Positions 52,538-60,547 are shown, counted from the first letter of the stretch. The stretch: DNA of 64,000 nt from Microvirga mediterraneensis (GCF_013520865.1 NZ_JACDXJ010000001.1:2533001-2597000); one strand, 5' to 3'. Program-made: numbers and translations. The notes: generated from the letters alone by a model not told the origin.

Positions 52538-53101
52538 TTAGGACCGAGGCATCATTGCCTTGACTACAGCCGCCCAAGTTACCTCAGCATCATAGATCGG
52601 AGGGTCCTGGGACAAGAGGTTGTAGTGTTTGGGGAGCTGGCCCTTCTCAAGTTTCTTGATAAGCACCCGGCCGTCATAGAGCCCCACAACGCAGAGCTTC
52701 CCGATCATGTCCGCGGTCGGGGCCTCTCTTACCTCATCATAATATGCGACCCAGCCGTCGAGCATAATACCGAGTGACTCGCCCCGGATCTCCACGCCGA
52801 CTGTTTTTTCGGATGCATTCTCAGGGGCTTCGACCTCGCCGAGGTTGCCGTCACCTTCGCCGAAATAATGCGCCAGCGAGCCGGCGCCCACGTACCCGAC
52901 CAAGGGGACCATACGCGGCGGGAAGAGAAGTTCCTCCGCGGAAACGTGTAGGTGAGGGGCAAGGCGCTCCGCCCATTCTTTCGTCAGCTTCCTCTCACCA
53001 TCCTCAAGTCGTTTGATCTGAGGTTGGGATGTGCCGGCGAGTTCGGCCAGCTGCGCTTGTGAGAGATTGTTTTTCGTTCTGAGCGATCTGAGCCACGTCA
53101 T
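52538..53101 (-). CDS. Phage repressor with S24 self-cleavage domain (CI-like)
   Basis: A 187-residue repressor from ATG 53101. The helix-turn-helix (MTWLRSLRTKNNLSQAQLAE, then GTSQPQIKRLEDGERKL) is residues 1-65. The S24 domain has VGAGS near the likely Ala-Gly cleavage site, the catalytic serine in RGESLGIMLDG and the lysine in VLIKKLEKG. SOS-type cleavage would release the phage from lysogeny. An operator lies on its start codon, so it controls itself. The longer upstream frame crosses the operators and is rejected; no ribosome site precedes ATG 53101, so the message may be leaderless. Confidence 0.9.
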   Translation of the reverse strand: MTWLRSLRTKNNLSQAQLAELAGTSQPQIKRLEDGERKLTKEWAERLAPHLHVSAEELLFPPRMVPLVGYVGAGSLAHYFGEGDGNLGEVEAPENASEKTVGVEIRGESLGIMLDGWVAYYDEVREAPTADMIGKLCVVGLYDGRVLIKKLEKGQLPKHYNLLSQDPPIYDAEVTWAAVVKAMMPRS

Positions 53102-53188
53102 ACCATTTTGGTAACTGACAGGCTTAAATCCGTCCAAAACCAAAATGGTATTTTTGGGCTTGCAGTCGTTATGCCAAATTGGTATATA
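53101..53188. promoter_or_regulatory. Rightward operator region with three repressor/Cro sites
   Basis: Three copies of one motif: TACCATTTTGGTA (53101-53113), AACCAAAATGGTA (53138-53150), TGCCAAATTGGTA (53172-53184), centres 37 and 34 bp apart. A rightward promoter TTGCAG (53160) - 17 bp - TATATA (53183) has the third site on its -10. Leftward, TTGGAC - 17 bp - TTACCA would start at the repressor ATG. This is the counterpart of lambda OR. Confidence 0.82.
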
Positions 53189-53195
53189 GATCTGC

Positions 53196-53411
53196 ATGAA
53201 GCTCTCTCAGTACCTCTCCGAAACCCACCAGACTCACGCTCAGTTTGCGTTGAAGATCGGTGCCACCCAAGCAGCCGTGTCGCGCTACGCGAGCGGAAAG
53301 CGCAAGCCCAACCTCGCGAAGCTGCTCCGAATTGAGAGGGCGACAGGCGGTAAGGTTCGCGCTCGGGATTTCGTTGACGAGATGCCTGAGGCGACCGGAG
53401 AGGCCGCCTAA
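53196..53411 (+). CDS. Cro-like helix-turn-helix protein
   Basis: A 71-residue DNA-binding protein: MKLSQYLSETHQTHAQFALK, then GATQAAVSRYASGKRKPNLA as helix-turn-helix. It is divergent from the repressor and its start lies 12 bp after an operator, so it is the likely Cro that shuts the repressor promoter. No ribosome site is seen; with the predicted promoter the transcript would start about at the ATG. Confidence 0.88.
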   Translation: MKLSQYLSETHQTHAQFALKIGATQAAVSRYASGKRKPNLAKLLRIERATGGKVRARDFVDEMPEATGEAA

Positions 53412-53815
53412 TGCCCTCCATTCCCACTTTCTCCTCAGGCGTCGGCACCTCCTTGGCTGCGCCCTCTGCGACCGTAGGGCAGCTAAACACGCCCGATATG
53501 CGCTCCTCTGGTTCTGACACGTCACCAGAGATCAGCGTCAACGCCGTGCTGACGAGCAATACCAAGTGGCCCTGCCAAGGGTCGGCTTCGAACGGCGAAT
53601 ACCGGGAACACGGTCGCACCTCATTCCCCCTCACGACGCTTCTTCGCGGTCTCTCTGACCTTCGGAAGAGCCTCCTTCAGCTTCCGCAGGATGTGAGCCT
53701 TTACCTCTCGGTCGCTCACTTCCCGGTCCTTCTTTCCCCCATCTGCCATGTCCGCCCCCGCGTTGAGGGAATTTGTGCCACGCGGATTGGGCCAAAGGTG
53801 TCCAATGTTCACTGA
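53411..53815 (+). CDS. Uncertain phage reading frame after cro
   Basis: A 134-residue frame whose ATG overlaps the cro stop (TAATG). It is Ser/Thr/Pro-rich (SSGVGTSLAAPSATVGQLNT), with no family. Its second half is opposed by a plausible minus-strand gene, and its end overlaps the next gene. Perhaps only the first part is coding, or the coupling is chance. Confidence 0.35.
   Translation: MPSIPTFSSGVGTSLAAPSATVGQLNTPDMRSSGSDTSPEISVNAVLTSNTKWPCQGSASNGEYREHGRTSFPLTTLLRGLSDLRKSLLQLPQDVSLYLSVAHFPVLLSPICHVRPRVEGICATRIGPKVSNVH
53621..53749 (-). CDS. Possible small charged phage protein, antisense
   Basis: A 42-residue frame, MADGGKKDREVSDREVKAHI and onward, ending KVRETAKKRREGE. Its amphipathic, charged make-up and the GGGGGCGG before the ATG look genuine, but it lies on the strand opposite to the rightward operon. 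Only one of this and the frame 53411-53815 is likely real. Confidence 0.4.
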   Translation of the reverse strand: MADGGKKDREVSDREVKAHILRKLKEALPKVRETAKKRREGE

Positions 53816-54155
53816 ATTCGACGTTAGAGACGATATCCACCCCATGGTGGTGCATGTTCTGAAGGTCGAGCGCACAAAGCGCCCCTCACTTCGGGACGCC
53901 CAGGAATACGTGGCTTCGCGGCTCGGGAAGTCTGCCCGATGGCTTCGGCGTCTGGTTGGTCGCGCCCCGAACGCAACGGTCGAAGCTCACGACATGCTCA
54001 ACCTTGTGCAGATGTACGTTGAGCGGAAAGGGGAGAGCGGCCCTCTCAAGCGTCTGTGGCGTCGGGTCATGAAGCGCGATCCAGGCGCCCCGCGCATCCG
54101 CATGAAGATCGCTGCACGATTTTTCACATCCGCAAAATCTTCCGTAGCAGGGTGA
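53805..54155 (+). CDS. Phage protein of unknown function
   Basis: A 116-residue protein from ATG 53805 (AAAGGTG upstream). The central part, RPSLRDAQEYVASRLGKSAR, then WLRRLVGRAPNATVEAHDML, looks DNA-binding, similar to helix-turn-helix proteins that precede phage replication genes. Basic C-terminus (PLKRLWRRVMKRDPGAPRIR). Confidence 0.65.
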   Translation: MFTEFDVRDDIHPMVVHVLKVERTKRPSLRDAQEYVASRLGKSARWLRRLVGRAPNATVEAHDMLNLVQMYVERKGESGPLKRLWRRVMKRDPGAPRIRMKIAARFFTSAKSSVAG

Positions 54156-54159
54156 ACCC

Positions 54160-54465
54160 ATGCCAGGACAACCTCTCTCCCCTGAGAAGATTGCTGCCAT
54201 CAAAGCTCTCCGGGCTAAGGGGCACAGCATCAGCGAGGTCTCTGCTCTCACGAAGGTCCGGGGCAGGGGCACGATCCACCGCCACACGCAGGGCATCCAG
54301 CTGCCGTTCGGCCCGCTAAAGCGCGGCGGCAAGAAAAAGATCGCCTTCAACGTCTGCAAGGCCCTCTTCGATCAGGGCCTCACCTACCGCGAGATCGGCA
54401 AGCGCCTCGGCTGCGCTCATTCCGCCGTCTACCGCACCCTCAAGACGGGCAGGAGCGCCGCCTGA
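54160..54465 (+). CDS. Phage helix-turn-helix protein
   Basis: A 101-residue protein with two resolvase/Mor-type helix-turn-helix parts: PEKIAAIKALRAKGHSISEV and LFDQGLTYREIGKRLGCAHS followed by AVYRTLKTG. Possibly a transcription or origin-binding factor. It overlaps the next gene by one base (TGATG). Confidence 0.7.
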   Translation: MPGQPLSPEKIAAIKALRAKGHSISEVSALTKVRGRGTIHRHTQGIQLPFGPLKRGGKKKIAFNVCKALFDQGLTYREIGKRLGCAHSAVYRTLKTGRSAA

Positions 54466-54809
54466 TGAAGTCTGCGATGCTCGCCCTTGGCCGCCTCAAG
54501 ACCGGCCAGATGAACAAGACAGAGGCTGCCTACGAGGCTCACCTTCGGCTCCGGCAGATCGCAGGCGAGGTAGTTTGGTACAAGTTCGAGCCGTTCAAGC
54601 TGCGGCTCGCCGACAACACCTTCTACAGCCCTGACTTTGGCGTGATGCTCTCCGATGGCGTGATCGAATGCCATGAGGTCAAAGGCTTCTGGCAAGACGA
54701 CGCTCGCGTGAAGATCAAAGTCGCCGCCGAGCAGCATCCTTTCCGGTTCATTGCGGTCAAAGCTCTTCCGAAGAAGTCGGGCGGTGGCTGGGAAGTGGAG
54801 ACGTTCTGA
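54465..54809 (+). CDS. DUF1064 phage nuclease-like protein
   Basis: A 114-residue DUF1064 protein. The N-terminal MNKTEAAYEAHLRLRQIAGE and YSPDFGVMLSDGVIECHEVK hold the acidic and E-x-K residues of a PD-(D/E)XK-type fold, as in phage endonucleases such as T7 gp3. It may resolve branched DNA during replication. One-base overlaps on both sides. Confidence 0.85.
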   Translation: MKSAMLALGRLKTGQMNKTEAAYEAHLRLRQIAGEVVWYKFEPFKLRLADNTFYSPDFGVMLSDGVIECHEVKGFWQDDARVKIKVAAEQHPFRFIAVKALPKKSGGGWEVETF

Positions 54810-55102
54810 TGAACCGATTTCCTTACCCTTTTGATGCACTCGCCGGGTTTGAAGCCATGGAGGCGGATGCCATGCTCCTCGAACGTCTTGCCGAGGAAAT
54901 GGATCAGTCGCGCTCTGCTTTGCAACAATTAGGACACCAAAACCGTGATGTGCTTCGCGGTATGGAAAACAGAGCGAAACGTTTGCGTCGGATCGCAGCC
55001 TGTCTCGGTTACATGGCCGGGCGCCTGGATCGTCTTCACCTCCTGAGTGAGCCCGTCCGCCGTGAGAGCACCTATGGCGGCTACAATCGGAGCGCAGCAT
55101 GA
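54809..55102 (+). CDS. Phage protein of unknown function
   Basis: A 97-residue helical protein (EAMEADAMLLERLAEEMDQS, then RAKRLRRIAACLGYMAGRLD). No family recognised. Confidence 0.6.
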   Translation: MNRFPYPFDALAGFEAMEADAMLLERLAEEMDQSRSALQQLGHQNRDVLRGMENRAKRLRRIAACLGYMAGRLDRLHLLSEPVRRESTYGGYNRSAA

Positions 55103-55329
55103 ATGATCGCGTCATAGATCTGGAAGCCGAGCGCGAACGCCGCATCGAGGAAACCTGGAGCGCTTATTGCGCTGCTCGCATGCAGGCTGAAGCCAGTATG
55201 GCGGTCGAGGATGGTATCGCGGCCGGTAAGGCTTGGCGCCGATGGCTCGATCTCTTCATGACCCTTGATCAGCGCGAGGCGCTTGACCGGGCAGGGGAGG
55301 TAAAGCCCCTCCAGAGGCAGGCCATATGA
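55099..55329 (+). CDS. Phage protein of unknown function
   Basis: A 76-residue helical protein (RVIDLEAERERRIEETWSAY, then AGKAWRRWLDLFMTLDQREA). It overlaps the helicase gene by four bases, so it may be a helicase partner; that is a guess from position only. Confidence 0.6.
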   Translation: MNDRVIDLEAERERRIEETWSAYCAARMQAEASMAVEDGIAAGKAWRRWLDLFMTLDQREALDRAGEVKPLQRQAI

Positions 55330-56744
55330 ACATGCGTCCTGAACCTGCGGAATTCATTGAGCAGCCTCATGCCCTCTCGGCTGAGCAGGGGCTCCTCGGG
55401 GCCATCCTCCACAATTCCGACGTCATCGACCGGGTTCGCGGCATTGTTGACCCGGAAGACTTCCACGAGCAGGTGAACGCGGCGATCTTCCGGACGATGT
55501 GCGAGCGTCGGGACGCCGGCGAGAACATCGACGGCCGCCTCGTGCGGATTGCAATCGGTGATCAGGATCTCGGCGGGATCACGGTCGGCGAGTATCTCGC
55601 CCGCTTGTACGCTCATGCCACCACCGTCTCCAACGCTCCCGACTACGCACGGGCGATCCGCCATGCTGCCATGATGCGCAAGCTTCTGGCGGCAGCCCGG
55701 GACGCGGTCGCGGCTATGTCTTCCGGCGCCGTGCAGGATCCGTCCCGGTATGCCGCTCAGATGATCGAGGAACTCGACGTTGTCGCGACATCGGGCACAC
55801 ATGAGAGCCTGAAGCGGGTCAGCCTGGGTTCGGCCTCTCAGCAGGCTATTGATGCCGCCCTTGCCGCCCGGGAGGGCCGGATTGATCGTGGCGCCCCCTA
55901 TGGCATCCCCAGCCTGGATCGGATGACCCTCGGCATGCGCCCGGGGCAGATGATTGTTCTCGCCGGGCGCCCGGGTATGGGCAAGACGACCGTTGGGGTT
56001 GCGCTGGCACTCAATGCGGCAAAGGCCGGCCATGGCGTCTATTTCGTTTCCCTTGAAATGGTGGCGCAGGAGCTCGGCGAACGGGCGCTCGCAGCCATGT
56101 CCTTCTCCCCGCGGGACAAGCAGCCTCTCAGCTACCGGGATATCGCCAAGGGCAAGGATCTGACCGATGCCGACGTGTGGGCCATGCAGGATGCTCAGAA
56201 GCGTCTCGCTAAGCTCCCGCTGACGATTGAACAGCAGTCGGGCCTCACGATCTCTCAGATTGCCGCTCGGGCGCGGCAGGAACGCGCCTCCATGGAGCGC
56301 AAGGGGCAGCGCCTGTCGGTCATCGTCATCGATCACCTCGGGCTCGTGAAGCCAACGGGCCGCTATTCCGGCAACCGGGTACAGGAGCTGACCGAGATCA
56401 CGGGTGCGATCAAGGTTCTGGCCAAGGAGTTGAACGTCGCCGTCCTCGTGCTGTCGCAGCTCTCCCGTGAGGCCGAAAAGCGCGACGACAAGCGCCCAGT
56501 CCTGTCCGACCTGCGTGACTCCGGATCGACCGAGCAGGACGCGGACATGGTGATGGGTCTCTTCCGGGAAGCCTATTATCTCGAGCACAAGTCCAGCCAG
56601 ACGCCCGAAGACGCCATGAAGCTGGAAGCCTGCAAGGACATCATCGAGGTCGAAGTCCTCAAGCAGCGCCAGGGCCCCACGGGACGTGTGAACCTCTTCT
56701 GCGCCATCCACTGCAATGCCGTCAGCGAACTGTCCGAGTACTGA
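55326..56744 (+). CDS. dnaB: Replicative DNA helicase, DnaB-like
   Basis: A 472-residue DnaB-type helicase. The N-terminal domain (PHALSAEQGLLGAILHNSDV) is followed by the RecA core with Walker A GRPGMGKTT (about residue 215), Walker B VIVIDHLGLV and the sensor QLSREAEKRDDKRPVLSDLRD split over DLRDSGSTEQDADMV. It unwinds DNA for phage replication and is followed by replication initiation-like proteins. Confidence 0.95.
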   Translation: MNMRPEPAEFIEQPHALSAEQGLLGAILHNSDVIDRVRGIVDPEDFHEQVNAAIFRTMCERRDAGENIDGRLVRIAIGDQDLGGITVGEYLARLYAHATTVSNAPDYARAIRHAAMMRKLLAAARDAVAAMSSGAVQDPSRYAAQMIEELDVVATSGTHESLKRVSLGSASQQAIDAALAAREGRIDRGAPYGIPSLDRMTLGMRPGQMIVLAGRPGMGKTTVGVALALNAAKAGHGVYFVSLEMVAQELGERALAAMSFSPRDKQPLSYRDIAKGKDLTDADVWAMQDAQKRLAKLPLTIEQQSGLTISQIAARARQERASMERKGQRLSVIVIDHLGLVKPTGRYSGNRVQELTEITGAIKVLAKELNVAVLVLSQLSREAEKRDDKRPVLSDLRDSGSTEQDADMVMGLFREAYYLEHKSSQTPEDAMKLEACKDIIEVEVLKQRQGPTGRVNLFCAIHCNAVSELSEY

Positions 56745-56746
56745 TC

Positions 56747-57247
56747 ATGAGCCAGTATCCTTCCCTCCCGCTATTCACAGACGCCTACATTGCCGACACG
56801 GCCCACCTGACCAATGAAGAGCATGGAGCCTACCTCCGGCTTCTCATGTTCGCCTGGCGCTCGCCTGATTGCGCGCTGCCTGACGATGATGTGAAGCTGG
56901 CCCGAATGCTCGGTCTTACGGCCAAGAAATGGGCCAGTCTGAAGGTCGCTGTAATGGCCTTCTGGCGCCTTGAGGATGGCCGCTGGACAACGGAACGGTG
57001 GCACATGGATGTGGGGGTTCACCCATGCCGTTGGGACCGCGGCAATTGGCAGGCGATCAGGGAGGTTATCCTGCAACGGGATGGCCCAGTCTGCCGATAC
57101 TGCGGCGACATTGAGGGCCCTTTCGATATCGATCACATCCACCCCCGCGCTCGAGGCGGGAAGAACGAGCCCAGCAATCTCACGGTGGCCTGCTGTTCGT
57201 GCAATCGGTCAAAAGGAAGCCGTCTTATTTCGGAGTGGCGTCAATGA
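56747..57247 (+). CDS. DUF1376 - HNH endonuclease fusion
   Basis: A 166-residue protein. Residues 1-90 are the DUF1376 winged-helix domain of phage replication proteins (PLFTDAYIADTAHLTNEEHG, then GAYLRLLMFAWRSPDCALPD). Residues about 100-160 are an HNH nuclease: CRYCGDIEGPFDIDHIHPRA, then NLTVACCSCNRSKG with four zinc cysteines. DUF1376 proteins usually continue with a charged linker instead. The HNH part looks inserted in place of the normal C-terminus. The next gene carries a DUF1376-like domain with its own linker. Confidence 0.85.
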   Translation: MSQYPSLPLFTDAYIADTAHLTNEEHGAYLRLLMFAWRSPDCALPDDDVKLARMLGLTAKKWASLKVAVMAFWRLEDGRWTTERWHMDVGVHPCRWDRGNWQAIREVILQRDGPVCRYCGDIEGPFDIDHIHPRARGGKNEPSNLTVACCSCNRSKGSRLISEWRQ

Positions 57248-58152
57248 GCACGAGCAAGATGCCTTGGTTCAAGTGCAGGCCTGATCCCTTCCTCTCCGCA
57301 CTCGCTGAAATGGATGCTGATTGCCAGCATCTCTACACAGTCGTGATCCTGAAGATTTATGCGCGTGGGGGGCCCATCCGCGCCGATGTCAAGGCTCTGG
57401 CCACGTTCTGCCGGCGCTCCGTCCGGACGGTGCAGGCTGCCCTCGATCGCTTAGTTGAGATGGGGCGGCTGACCCTTTCCGATGGGCAGATTTCTAACCC
57501 TGCCGCCGAACGCGAACTGGCCGACCGAGACAGCGTGTCTAATTCCCGTTCCCAGAATGGTAAATTGGGTGGAGAAATGAGCGGCATCTCTCGCAAGGAA
57601 AAAGCTCAGCATAATCAACAGCGACCCGAAGCAAATGCTTCAGATTCTGGAAGCAAAACGAAGCAAGAACGAAGCGATAAAGATAAAGAAGAAGAGAAGA
57701 AGGAAGAGAGCGCGCGGACGGGCGCTCAAATGCCTCAGAACATGCAGGCCCGCATGCTGGCTGAGCTGCCTCCTGGGGTGGACTGGCCAATCCGGATTTC
57801 GGTGAAACTGCAACCCATCTTCGAATGCCTGGAAGCCGGGGCCGATTTCGAGAAGCACGTCCTGCCGGTTATCCACGAAGAGGCCAAGAACGCTCACGCG
57901 GCAGGCCGGAAGCTGTCGTCCTGGGAGAACGTGGTCCCGCAGATCATGGCTGCCGTCGAGCGTGAGAAGCGCCCGTCTCCGACGAAGGCGGATACCGGCT
58001 TCACCGACGAGATGTGGGACAGGGCGCTGGAAGGCTGGAAACGGACGAAATACTGGCCCTACGGCAAGTGGAGCCTCGCCCCTGACATGCCCGGCTGCAA
58101 GGTGCCTGCGCACATCCTGGCGGCCCATGGCTGCGGGAGGGTGGCAGCATGA
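57244..58152 (+). CDS. Phage replication protein, winged-helix DUF1376-like
   Basis: A 302-residue protein from ATG 57244, overlapping the previous stop as ATGA. The N-terminal domain (WFKCRPDPFLSALAEMDADC, later FCRRSVRTVQAALDRLVEMG) is a winged helix like those of phage O-type and DUF1376 proteins. A lysine/glutamate-rich linker (QERSDKDKEEEKKEES) follows, then a C-terminal domain (WKRTKYWPYGKWSLAPDMPG) that may bind DnaB. It probably loads the helicase at the phage origin. Confidence 0.8.
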   Translation: MSTSKMPWFKCRPDPFLSALAEMDADCQHLYTVVILKIYARGGPIRADVKALATFCRRSVRTVQAALDRLVEMGRLTLSDGQISNPAAERELADRDSVSNSRSQNGKLGGEMSGISRKEKAQHNQQRPEANASDSGSKTKQERSDKDKEEEKKEESARTGAQMPQNMQARMLAELPPGVDWPIRISVKLQPIFECLEAGADFEKHVLPVIHEEAKNAHAAGRKLSSWENVVPQIMAAVEREKRPSPTKADTGFTDEMWDRALEGWKRTKYWPYGKWSLAPDMPGCKVPAHILAAHGCGRVAA

Positions 58153-58478
58153 GCGACAGCAACCGCCGCCCGAACAAGCTCAATAGCCTCCAGATCAGGG
58201 CTTTGAACGAACGCCTGCTCGCTCGCCGCCAGACGAAAGAAACCTTACAGGCCATCGCGGCCGACTTCGGCGTCACCTATCAGACGGTGAACTATCACGC
58301 CAAGAAGCTGCCGGGTCCCATCCGGTACAAGCGCATCCGGCCTCAGGTCGATGATGCTGAGGTTCTTCGCTTGTATGGGATCCACATGAACAAAGGCACG
58401 GTTGCCGGCGAACTCGGCGTTCCGCTCAAAGCCATCTCTAAGGCTCTCGCCCGCATGGAATGGAAGGCAGCAGCATGA
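58149..58478 (+). CDS. Phage protein with two helix-turn-helix motifs
   Basis: A 109-residue protein: TLQAIAADFGVTYQTVNYHA and NKGTVAGELGVPLKAISKAL are two helix-turn-helix segments. May regulate late genes or bind the origin. Overlaps both neighbours by four bases. Confidence 0.7.
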   Translation: MSDSNRRPNKLNSLQIRALNERLLARRQTKETLQAIAADFGVTYQTVNYHAKKLPGPIRYKRIRPQVDDAEVLRLYGIHMNKGTVAGELGVPLKAISKALARMEWKAAA

Positions 58479-59056
58479 TCAACCTCCCGCTGTTCGCCTA
58501 TGATTTGGTGATGTGCGACCCGCCATGGCGCTGGGAAACCTACTCCGCCAAGGGGCAGGAGAAATCACCTGAGGCTCAGTACGGCACGATGTCCTTTGAC
58601 GAGATCGAAGCCCTGCGGGTCGGTGATCTGCTCGCCCCGGGTGGCGTCCTCTTCCTGTGGTGCACCTGGCCTCTAATCGAGCGGCAGGCTGCAGTCATGC
58701 GCAGATGGGGCATCGAGCCCAAAACTGGAGGCGCATGGGCCAAGCGCACGCCGGCCGGCAAACTCCGCTGGGGCACCGGGTACATCCTGCGCAGCGTGTG
58801 TGAGCCCTTCCTCGTCGGCACTCTGCCTGATGCCGGTGTGAGGGGCGCTTCGCTGACGAACCTCATCGAGACTGTCGAGCACGCCCTTATCGACGGAATC
58901 GCCCGCGAACACTCGAGGAAGCCGGAAGAGGCTTACTCGCTGCTTGAGGCCCTGTCTCCGAATGCCCGCAGAGCAGACATCTTCGCCCGCCAATCCCGAC
59001 CGGGCTGGGATGCCTGGGGCAACGAGTCCACGAAATTTGACGGAGTAGCAGCATGA
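58475..59056 (+). CDS. MT-A70 family DNA adenine methyltransferase
   Basis: A 193-residue methyltransferase from ATG 58475. DPPW at residues 15-18 is the catalytic motif, preceded by DLVMC, and GGVLFLWCTWPLIERQAAVM supplies the next strand. It likely makes N6-methyladenine on phage DNA to evade host restriction or to mimic host CcrM-type marks. No partner nuclease is adjacent. Confidence 0.9.
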   Translation: MINLPLFAYDLVMCDPPWRWETYSAKGQEKSPEAQYGTMSFDEIEALRVGDLLAPGGVLFLWCTWPLIERQAAVMRRWGIEPKTGGAWAKRTPAGKLRWGTGYILRSVCEPFLVGTLPDAGVRGASLTNLIETVEHALIDGIAREHSRKPEEAYSLLEALSPNARRADIFARQSRPGWDAWGNESTKFDGVAA

Positions 59057-59685
59057 CGAACCTCCCCCGCTTCGGCCTGTCTGACTTCCCTGGTCAGGTT
59101 CACTATGCGAGAGCACGGATCCGCCCCCGTGCCCTTCGCACGCCCGTCGTCTCTCCGACATGGTATGTCGTCCTGACCAATCCTAAGTGCGAGGAGAGGG
59201 CGATGGCAGGGCTCAATGCTCTCGGCTATGCCACGTTCCTGCCGACAGAGACGGTATGGGCTCGCGTCCCCAAGCATCGGCAGAAGGAAGGCCAGTCCAA
59301 GAAGGTAAAGGTCACGCGCCCTCTCTTCCCGGGCTACCTGTTCTTCGGGCTCGACAAGGGAGTCCATCCCTTTGAGCCGGTTCGTCTCACCGATGGCGTC
59401 TATTCGGTCCTCATGAACAACGGCGAGTATGTCGCCATGCCTGCCGGCGCTATCGACCGGATGAGAGAGGCCGAGGAACTCGGAGAACACGACAAGACGA
59501 TCAGGCTGGCTGAGAAGCTGGCCGAGCTGATCGGAAAGCAGGTGGCGGTTCCTGAAGGCTTCCTCGCTGGCTTCGTCGCCACGATCAAGAAGGCGACAGA
59601 GAAGGGAGCCGAGGGCGAAGTCATCCACAACGGGAAGAGGGTCAGGGTCAGGATAGGACTTGAATCCTTGCAGGGGCTAGAGTAG
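59053..59685 (+). CDS. NusG-family transcription elongation factor, phage-borne
   Basis: A 210-residue NusG/RfaH-type protein. The NGN domain is visible as WYVVLTNPKCEERAMAGLNA, LPTETVWARVPKHR and RPLFPGYLFFGLDKG; a KOW-type segment lies at the end (FVATIKKATEKGAEGEVIHN). It should bind RNA polymerase and may allow read-through into phage late genes, taking the place of a Q- or N-type antiterminator. No such factor is otherwise visible in the phage region. Confidence 0.88.
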   Translation: MTNLPRFGLSDFPGQVHYARARIRPRALRTPVVSPTWYVVLTNPKCEERAMAGLNALGYATFLPTETVWARVPKHRQKEGQSKKVKVTRPLFPGYLFFGLDKGVHPFEPVRLTDGVYSVLMNNGEYVAMPAGAIDRMREAEELGEHDKTIRLAEKLAELIGKQVAVPEGFLAGFVATIKKATEKGAEGEVIHNGKRVRVRIGLESLQGLE

Positions 59686-59801
59686 TTATGTCGTATAGGG
59701 TAACGGTTACGTCATTATCTGTCGGACCTTCTGGTGGGGTGTGGCCCCCGCCGAAGAGAGTTGTAGATACTCTCTCGATTGCAGGTTTATGCCCGTTAAA
59801 T

Positions 59802-59822
59802 ATGCTGTAGTATTGACAGCAT
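59802..59822. promoter_or_regulatory. Inverted repeat over the GIY-YIG gene start
   Basis: ATGCTGT (59802-59808) and ACAGCAT (59816-59822) form a perfect 7-bp inverted repeat whose right arm contains the start codon. A second palindrome, GTAACGGTTAC, lies at 59700-59710. A fold here would hide the start, or a protein could bind it. No clear ribosome site is present. Confidence 0.5.
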
Positions 59823-60528
59823 GAGTGATTTCCCGATTGGCTTTTATGTATATCAGCTCGTTGATCCGCGCAGCGGGCTGCCTTTCTACGTAGGCAAAGG
59901 GCAGGGGCGACGGGCCTGGGACCATCAGCGAGCCGTCAAGACTGGGAAGTCGGGCGGGAATACTCGCAAGGTCGCCAAGATCCAAGAAATTCTGAAGTCT
60001 GGGCAGGATGTCGAGGTCCGCATCGTCGCGGTCTATGATACCGAGGTGGAAGCCCTCGATCATGAGTTCCGTTTAGTAGATGCCGACCCGACGCTGACAA
60101 ACGTGATGCCGGGCGGCTGCGGACGAGTCGAGAGCCCGGAATGGGCGCGGCGCAGATCCGAAATGCAGCGCCGGAAGCTGTTGGGGCAGCGTGGTCAGAT
60201 GCTCCAAGCCGCAACGGAACGGGATCTGGAAAGATCCCATCGTATGATCACGCGAGTCTCTGCGCCCAGCAAGCAGAGCGATGAAGTAGAGAATTGGTAC
60301 TCATCGCTGCCCGAGAAAGACAAAATTGCTCTCGCTCGCGCTAACCCAACAACCAAGCGCCAGCACAAAGCTAGGGTGAGGGCTGAGCGGTTGGTGCGGG
60401 ATTTGGCCGCTTTAGCGCCGCAAGGCACCGCAAAGGCCGCCGTCCCAGGCGTTAAGCTGTCGAGAGAGCCCAAGCACAGGAAAAGGGCTAGGCTGAAGCG
60501 CCTGGCTGCGATGTCAGGCCCGGCCTAG
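59821..60528 (+). CDS. GIY-YIG nuclease (LEM-3-like / homing-type)
   Basis: A 235-residue protein. VYQLVDPRSGLPFYVGKGQG is the GIY-YIG start, RRAWDHQR supplies the arginine and histidine region, and EVEALDHEFRLVDADPTLTN the downstream glutamate. The rest is a basic helical tail (about 110-235) likely binding DNA. It stands alone between the overlapping replication genes and the packaging genes, with its own 5' region and a terminator after it, as mobile homing nucleases often do. Confidence 0.82.
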   Translation: MSDFPIGFYVYQLVDPRSGLPFYVGKGQGRRAWDHQRAVKTGKSGGNTRKVAKIQEILKSGQDVEVRIVAVYDTEVEALDHEFRLVDADPTLTNVMPGGCGRVESPEWARRRSEMQRRKLLGQRGQMLQAATERDLERSHRMITRVSAPSKQSDEVENWYSSLPEKDKIALARANPTTKRQHKARVRAERLVRDLAALAPQGTAKAAVPGVKLSREPKHRKRARLKRLAAMSGPA

Positions 60529-60547
60529 TTCCCGCCAATTCTAATCT

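Noticed and set aside
53101..53197. Longer repressor start at 53197
   Set aside because: The extra 32 residues would be read across three operators and the promoters; the helix-turn-helix begins at ATG 53101.
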